Source of the DNA: DATAMF01 sp964472565
GTDB lineage: Bacteria > Chloroflexota > Anaerolineae > Aggregatilineales > Aggregatilineaceae
Reading direction: 5' to 3'
Length of the DNA stretch: 16,881 bases
NCBI GenBank assembly: GCA_964472565.1
Contig: CAYYNB010000132.1
Span: forward strand, 1 to 16,881
The notes beneath the pieces were generated by a model. That model made no database searches and was not told the origin of the DNA. It worked only from the letters and a program-made list of their open reading frames with translations. Position numbers and translations under genes: made by a program. Below, one piece after another: positions 12,729 through 16,881 of the stretch. Position 1 is the first letter of the stretch; every line of letters begins with the position of its first letter.

Positions 12729-14264
12729 ATGGAACTCTCGCCTTCTGTTGAATCCGAAACCCCTACCCAGGGGTTTAGTTCGGATGTCGCCAAACGCGCC
12801 GCCCGGAATGCGACGGCGCTGGCGCTCTCCAGTATTGCGGCCAAAGGGCTGCAATTTGTCTGGCAGTTGCTGCTGGCGCGCTGGCTGGGTAAGGCGGGCT
12901 ATGGCACCTACGGCACCATCGGGGCGCTGCTGGCTGTTGGCGCGGCCATTCCCGAATTTGGCATGGGCATGATTGTGATCCGCGATGTGGCCCACCGCCG
13001 CGCGGATGCGGGGCGTTATCTCGCTGCCACGCTCAGTATGCAGCCCCTATTCGCTGCGCTGGGTTATCTGGTGGTACTGATGCTGGCGGCCTTTTTGCTC
13101 GGATACGGTCCGACGCTGCGCGGCCTGCTGGCGTTTGCTGCGATCAATCTGCTGGTGGATGCGCTGGGCAATATGTGCCACAACCAGCTTCTCGCCGCCG
13201 AACAGATGGTGTTCCCCGCGATCATTTCAACCGCGCATGTTCTGGTGCTTGTCACCTTCGCGGGAATCGCGCTGGTGCTGGATACCGGGCTGTGGGGTCT
13301 CTACACGGCGACGCTGCTGGCGGGTTTGCTGCGGACCGGGGTGTATTGGGTGGTGCTGCTGAGCTCCGGCGTCCGGCCCGTTTTTCCGCTGGATCGAGCG
13401 CTGGCCCGCATGCTGCTGATCAATGGCGCACCGCTGGCGATAACCTCATTTCTATCACTGGCCTACACCCACACCGACAAGCTCATCACCACCGCGCTGT
13501 TAGGCACGGAAGGCACCGGCCTGCTGACAGCAGGTTTTGTGATTGTTTTCGGCGTGATCGAACTGCTCAGTACAACGGTGCTGGTGGCGGTTTTCCCGCT
13601 GATGTCGCGCACTTTTGCCGACGGCATGCGCGAAATGTTCGAGTTTATGCTCGAAAAGCTCTCATTTTTCAATCTGATGATCAGTTTGCCCATCGGTATT
13701 TATACGTCGCTGCTGGCGGTGCCATTGTCGTCGCTGCTGTTCGGCTCCGACTTCACCAAAACGGCGGACGTGCTGCGCGTGCTGATCTGGTATACCGTCG
13801 TGACGATGGTCGCCAATGTGTTTTCCCAGGCGTTGATCATCCAGAACAAACAGCGCCGCATCCTGGCGATTCGCAGCACGGGCCTCGCACTAAACATTGC
13901 CCTGAACCTGCTGCTGCTGCGCCGGATCGGAGTGGCCGGGGCTGCCGTCGCGTCATTGATCGCGGAGTCGATGGTGCTGGTCCTGATTTTGCGCTCCTTC
14001 GATCTTCCTCGCGATTGGTGGCGACGTGCCGCGAATCATGTGTGGCGCTTGGGCCTGGCCGGAATTGGATTAGGAGTGGTAGTTTTGGTGCTGCGGACAG
14101 TCCACCCACTGTTGGCCGCCGTCGCGGGCGCGCCGGTTTATATCGGGCTGGTGTTGGTTATGGGGGCGGTTGCCAAAGATGATTGGGATTTGATTTACCG
14201 TTTAGCGACCGCCATGCCCGGCGGAACGGTCATCGGACGTTATTGGAAGCGAGAACTCACCTAA
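12729..14264 (+). CDS. Polysaccharide/lipid-linked glycan flippase (Wzx/MVF-like)
   Basis: A roughly 511-residue multi-pass membrane protein with about twelve to fourteen hydrophobic segments, of the MATE-like MOP superfamily (polysaccharide synthase, PF01943-type). The early NATALALSSIAAKGLQFVWQ segment followed by ARWLGKAGYGTYGTI is typical of Wzx-like exporters. Such proteins move undecaprenyl-linked oligosaccharides from the inner to the outer face. No lipid carrier specificity can be read. I took the ATG at 12729; an in-frame TTG at 12702 overlaps the upstream stop and also lacks a close ribosome site, so the start is uncertain. The stop codon is directly followed by the asparagine synthase ATG. 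Confidence 0.86.
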   Translation: MELSPSVESETPTQGFSSDVAKRAARNATALALSSIAAKGLQFVWQLLLARWLGKAGYGTYGTIGALLAVGAAIPEFGMGMIVIRDVAHRRADAGRYLAATLSMQPLFAALGYLVVLMLAAFLLGYGPTLRGLLAFAAINLLVDALGNMCHNQLLAAEQMVFPAIISTAHVLVLVTFAGIALVLDTGLWGLYTATLLAGLLRTGVYWVVLLSSGVRPVFPLDRALARMLLINGAPLAITSFLSLAYTHTDKLITTALLGTEGTGLLTAGFVIVFGVIELLSTTVLVAVFPLMSRTFADGMREMFEFMLEKLSFFNLMISLPIGIYTSLLAVPLSSLLFGSDFTKTADVLRVLIWYTVVTMVANVFSQALIIQNKQRRILAIRSTGLALNIALNLLLLRRIGVAGAAVASLIAESMVLVLILRSFDLPRDWWRRAANHVWRLGLAGIGLGVVVLVLRTVHPLLAAVAGAPVYIGLVLVMGAVAKDDWDLIYRLATAMPGGTVIGRYWKRELT

Positions 14265-16244
14265 ATGTGCGGAATCGTAGGCATTTATGATCAGCGCGGC
14301 GCAGGGCGCGCCGACCCCGCGCTTGTCCACGCCATGAGCCAGATCATCCAGCATCGCGGGCCGGACGGTGACGGGTTTCACTGCCTGCCCGATGTGGCGC
14401 TTGGCATGCGCCGCCTCAGCATCATCGACCTCAACACGGGCGACCAGCCGATTTTTAACGAGGATCGTTCGATTGCGCTGGTCTTCAACGGCGAAATTTA
14501 TAACTATGTCGAACTGCGCGCCGATCTTGAACAGCGCGGTCACACGTTCTACACCCAGACCGACACTGAAACGATTATCCACCTTTACGAAGAATACGGC
14601 GTGGACCTGTTCGGCCATCTGCGCGGGATGTACGGCTTCGCGCTGTGGGACTCGAACCGTGAACGCCTGCTGCTGGCGGTGGATCACATCGGGATCAAGC
14701 CGCTTTATCTGGCCGAACACAACGGAATTCTGCGTTTCGCTTCCGAAGTCAAAGCCCTGTTTGCCGATCCGGCTCTGCCGCGCCGCCTGAATCTGGATAC
14801 GCTCGATACCTATCTCTCGTTTGGCTACATGCTTGGCGCGGAAACGCTGTATGAAGGCGTGCGCCGCCTGCCGCCCGGCCATGCCTTGATTGTGCAAGGC
14901 GATCAGCAGCAGTTGATCCAGCACTGGACCACCCATTACGTGCCGGAAGCCGAGCGCCCCACCGACGAACCGACGATCATTCAGGAAGCCCGCGCCCGCC
15001 TGAGCGAAGCGGTCCGGCTGCATCTGCGCTCCGACGTGCCGCTGGGACTCTTTTTGAGCGGCGGGATCGACTCGGCGAGTGTGTTAGCGCTGATGAGCCA
15101 GATGGAACCGGGGCGGATCAAGACGTTTTCGGTGGGGTACGAGGTTGGCAAGGGTGCGGCTAATCCAGACGATGAAACACTCCACGCCCGCCGGATCGCG
15201 GCACACTTTGGCGCGGATCACCACGAGCGGATCATTACCGCCGACGACTGGTGGAATTTTCTGCTGGCTTACGTGTATCACCACGACGAGCCAAACGCCA
15301 ACCCCTCGATCATTTCGCTGCAAGCGCTGGCCGAAGTCACCGCGCAGCATGTCAAAGTGGTGCTCAACGGCACGGGCGGCGATGAACTCTTCGCGGGCTA
15401 CCGTTCCCACCGCCGCTATCCCTGGATCGTCCGTAACGCGACCCGGCTGGATCACGTGCTGCCGCGCGCGGCCCGCCAAACGCTGATCGGCAAACCCTGG
15501 CAGGTTATCGAGCGTTTTTATCCCTCCATGCGCCGTATACGGTACGTGGGCGCGCTGCCCGCCTATCTTCCTGAATGGCGCGCGTTGTTCCTGCCCACGC
15601 ACGAAGGCTTGCGGCGGCTGGCGTCCTTTGAAGGACTCGTTTTTTCAGATACGCTGCGCGGCCAGCTCTACAGTCCCCAGCTTCGATCCGCCTGGAAAAA
15701 CGGGCAGCACAAAGAGCGCACCTATACCGAAATTTTGCGCCGCGCCTGGGCAGATGATCCCGGCGATCTGGTGCAGGCGCTGACCATCCACACCTGGCTG
15801 CCCGGCAATGGCTTGTTAGCCGTTGATAAGGTCACGATGGCGCATTCGCTCGAAGCACGTGTCCCGTTTTTTGATCCGCTGCTGCTCGATTTCGTCATGC
15901 GGATTCCATCCGCTATCCGCCTTAAAAGTAATAAATATGTCCTGCGCGAAGCCATGCGCGCCGATCTGCCTGATTTCGCCTTACAGCGCCCCAAGCAGCC
16001 CTTTGGCACACCGATTCTGCACTGGTTCGATCACGATCTGTCGGCGCGGGTGCAGGAAATTCTGTTGGACGAGCGCAGCTTAGGCCGGGGCTTGTTCAAC
16101 CGCACTGCGCTTGAAAATCTGCTGCGCCGCCATTTCAACGGCGAAACGGAACAAGTCGAGGTCGTTTTCCGGCTGCTGCTGCTCGAACTGTGGCACCAGT
16201 CTACGATTGATGCGCCGCCCCATAAGGTGAATAACCATGCCTAG
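14265..16244 (+). CDS. asnB: Asparagine synthase (glutamine-hydrolysing)
   Basis: A 659-residue enzyme making an amide from glutamine nitrogen with ATP. The N-terminal glutaminase domain has the nucleophile C2 (MCGIVG), R49-R50 and FNGEIYNY (74-81), and D100. The synthetase domain has the PP-loop SGGIDS (265-270) and GTGGDELFAGY (369-379). All look functional. It is about 100 residues longer than E. coli AsnB and like the larger Bacillus-type forms found in surface-glycan or secretion clusters, so amidation of something other than free aspartate is possible. The flippase stop codon abuts its ATG (TAA then ATG, zero gap), so translation is coupled. Its end overlaps the RNA methyltransferase start by 8 nt. 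Confidence 0.93.
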   Translation: MCGIVGIYDQRGAGRADPALVHAMSQIIQHRGPDGDGFHCLPDVALGMRRLSIIDLNTGDQPIFNEDRSIALVFNGEIYNYVELRADLEQRGHTFYTQTDTETIIHLYEEYGVDLFGHLRGMYGFALWDSNRERLLLAVDHIGIKPLYLAEHNGILRFASEVKALFADPALPRRLNLDTLDTYLSFGYMLGAETLYEGVRRLPPGHALIVQGDQQQLIQHWTTHYVPEAERPTDEPTIIQEARARLSEAVRLHLRSDVPLGLFLSGGIDSASVLALMSQMEPGRIKTFSVGYEVGKGAANPDDETLHARRIAAHFGADHHERIITADDWWNFLLAYVYHHDEPNANPSIISLQALAEVTAQHVKVVLNGTGGDELFAGYRSHRRYPWIVRNATRLDHVLPRAARQTLIGKPWQVIERFYPSMRRIRYVGALPAYLPEWRALFLPTHEGLRRLASFEGLVFSDTLRGQLYSPQLRSAWKNGQHKERTYTEILRRAWADDPGDLVQALTIHTWLPGNGLLAVDKVTMAHSLEARVPFFDPLLLDFVMRIPSAIRLKSNKYVLREAMRADLPDFALQRPKQPFGTPILHWFDHDLSARVQEILLDERSLGRGLFNRTALENLLRRHFNGETEQVEVVFRLLLLELWHQSTIDAPPHKVNNHA

Positions 16245-16881
16245 AGATCCGATTACCAGCACCAGCAACCGCCGGATTGTGGATGTTCGCAAGCTTGATC
16301 AGCGCAAACACCGCCAGGAACAGGGGCGTTTTTTAGCTGAAGGCTTGCAGCTTTTGCACATGGCCCTGGATGCCAAAGTTCGCCCGCTGGAAGTGTTTTA
16401 CTGTGAAGCCCTCTTTACCGGACCCGAAGCGCCTGCGCTGTTAAAGCGCTTCAAAGCCAGCGGCGCGGAGCGGGTTGCCGTATCTGAAGCGGTCCTGCGG
16501 GCGCTATCCGAACGGGACGCGCCGCAGGGCATTGTGGCGACCTTTGCGCTATTCGATACACCGCTCCACAGCCTGCGCCTGACCGGAAGCGAACTGGTCA
16601 TCGTGTTGGATCGCCTGCAAGACCCCGGCAATGTGGGCACGCTGCTGCGCACGGCGGATGCAGTCGGCGCAGCGGCGTTGATTATGCTCGAACCCTGTGT
16701 GGATATTTTTGATCCCAAAACGGTGCGCGCCAGCATGGGATCGCTGTTCAACCTGCCCGTTGTACGCACGCCGGATGTCAGCGAGTTATTTACCTGGCTG
16801 CACGATCGCGGCCTGCGCTCAGTCGGTGCGGATGTGCAGCGGGGCATGTTGTGGGGTGGGGCAGGCTTGCAGGGCGGGGCG
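16237..16881 (+). CDS. SpoU/TrmH-family RNA 2'-O-methyltransferase (3' end outside window)
   Basis: The reading frame stays open for 215 codons to the window edge, so the C-terminus is missing. Residues 20-105 match a SpoU substrate-binding domain (RFLAEGLQLL, then AVSEAVLRALSERDAPQGIV). The SPOUT methylase begins near 118 with LVIVLDRLQDPGNVGTLLRTADA (motif 1 around N132) and continues with DPKTVRASMGSLFNLPV (motif 2, 159-175). It probably methylates a ribose in 23S rRNA or a tRNA; the target cannot be assigned. The ATG is supported by AAGGTGA 6 nt upstream and overlaps the asparagine synthase end by 8 nt, so it belongs to the same operon. Confidence 0.9.
   Translation, partial: MPRDPITSTSNRRIVDVRKLDQRKHRQEQGRFLAEGLQLLHMALDAKVRPLEVFYCEALFTGPEAPALLKRFKASGAERVAVSEAVLRALSERDAPQGIVATFALFDTPLHSLRLTGSELVIVLDRLQDPGNVGTLLRTADAVGAAALIMLEPCVDIFDPKTVRASMGSLFNLPVVRTPDVSELFTWLHDRGLRSVGADVQRGMLWGGAGLQGGA

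Noticed and set aside
13175..14182. 335-codon plus-strand frame inside the flippase gene
   Set aside because: Out-of-frame shadow of a GC-rich membrane protein gene; its translation is Arg/His/Ala-rich with no family pattern.
14202..15023. 273-codon minus-strand frame
   Set aside because: Antisense to the well-supported glutaminase domain of asnB, with no ribosome site or domain.
1..16881. CRISPR arrays, tRNA or rRNA genes, insertion sequences, phage attachment sites
   Set aside because: Looked for by eye; no regularly spaced repeats, no cloverleaf, no transposase or integrase sequence and no flanking terminal repeats were found.

Overview
The window (about 55% GC by eye) looks like chromosomal DNA of a free-living bacterium, most plausibly a member of the Chloroflexota (Anaerolineae-like). 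This is inferred from the style of the proteins: a bifunctional penicillin-binding protein with added extracellular Ig-like domains, a LysW-like zinc-ribbon protein, cytoplasmic PAS kinases and a CgeB-type glycosyltransferase. No rRNA, tRNA, IS element, phage gene or CRISPR array was seen, so the taxonomic call cannot be settled from the sequence alone.

Layout. (1) Positions 35-2649, minus strand: a compact two-component operon of OmpR-type response regulator, soluble PAS histidine kinase and single-domain receiver, closed at the left edge by a convergent terminator belonging to an unseen plus-strand gene. (2) Positions 2650-2870: a divergent control region with a candidate minus-strand promoter, a 9-bp direct repeat and a short palindrome. 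(3) Positions 2871-6226, plus strand: a 1015-residue class A PBP and a 74-residue LysW-like protein. (4) Positions 6227-6540: an intergenic region with several strong hairpins, then surE and a thioredoxin-like lipoprotein, ended by a hairpin that shares a 10-mer with an earlier one. (5) Positions 8004-10472: a three-gene glycan-modification operon (CgeB-like glycosyltransferase, hexapeptide acyltransferase, SAM methyltransferase). (6) Positions 10473-10850: a small Cys-rich ORF on the minus strand lying between two plus-strand terminators, followed by a perfect TATAAT. (7) Positions 10851-16881: a tightly packed plus-strand operon of gatC, histidine phosphatase, a doubly degenerate receiver-GGDEF protein, a Wzx/MurJ-like flippase, a glutamine-hydrolysing asparagine synthase and the 5' part of a SpoU/TrmH RNA methyltransferase.

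Together the genes suggest envelope work (peptidoglycan polymerisation, sugar transfer, acylation, methylation, lipid-linked glycan flipping, amidation) mixed with housekeeping functions (GatC, SurE, RNA methylation). The most unusual points are the receiver-GGDEF protein that has lost the phospho-acceptor Asp and the GGDEF signature while staying intact and packed against the flippase gene; the LysW-like protein with an acidic C-terminus ending in Asp rather than the usual EDWGE; the hairpin-rich 6264-6365 stretch; and the Cys-rich minus-strand ORF. None of these proves a new system; each is a testable lead.
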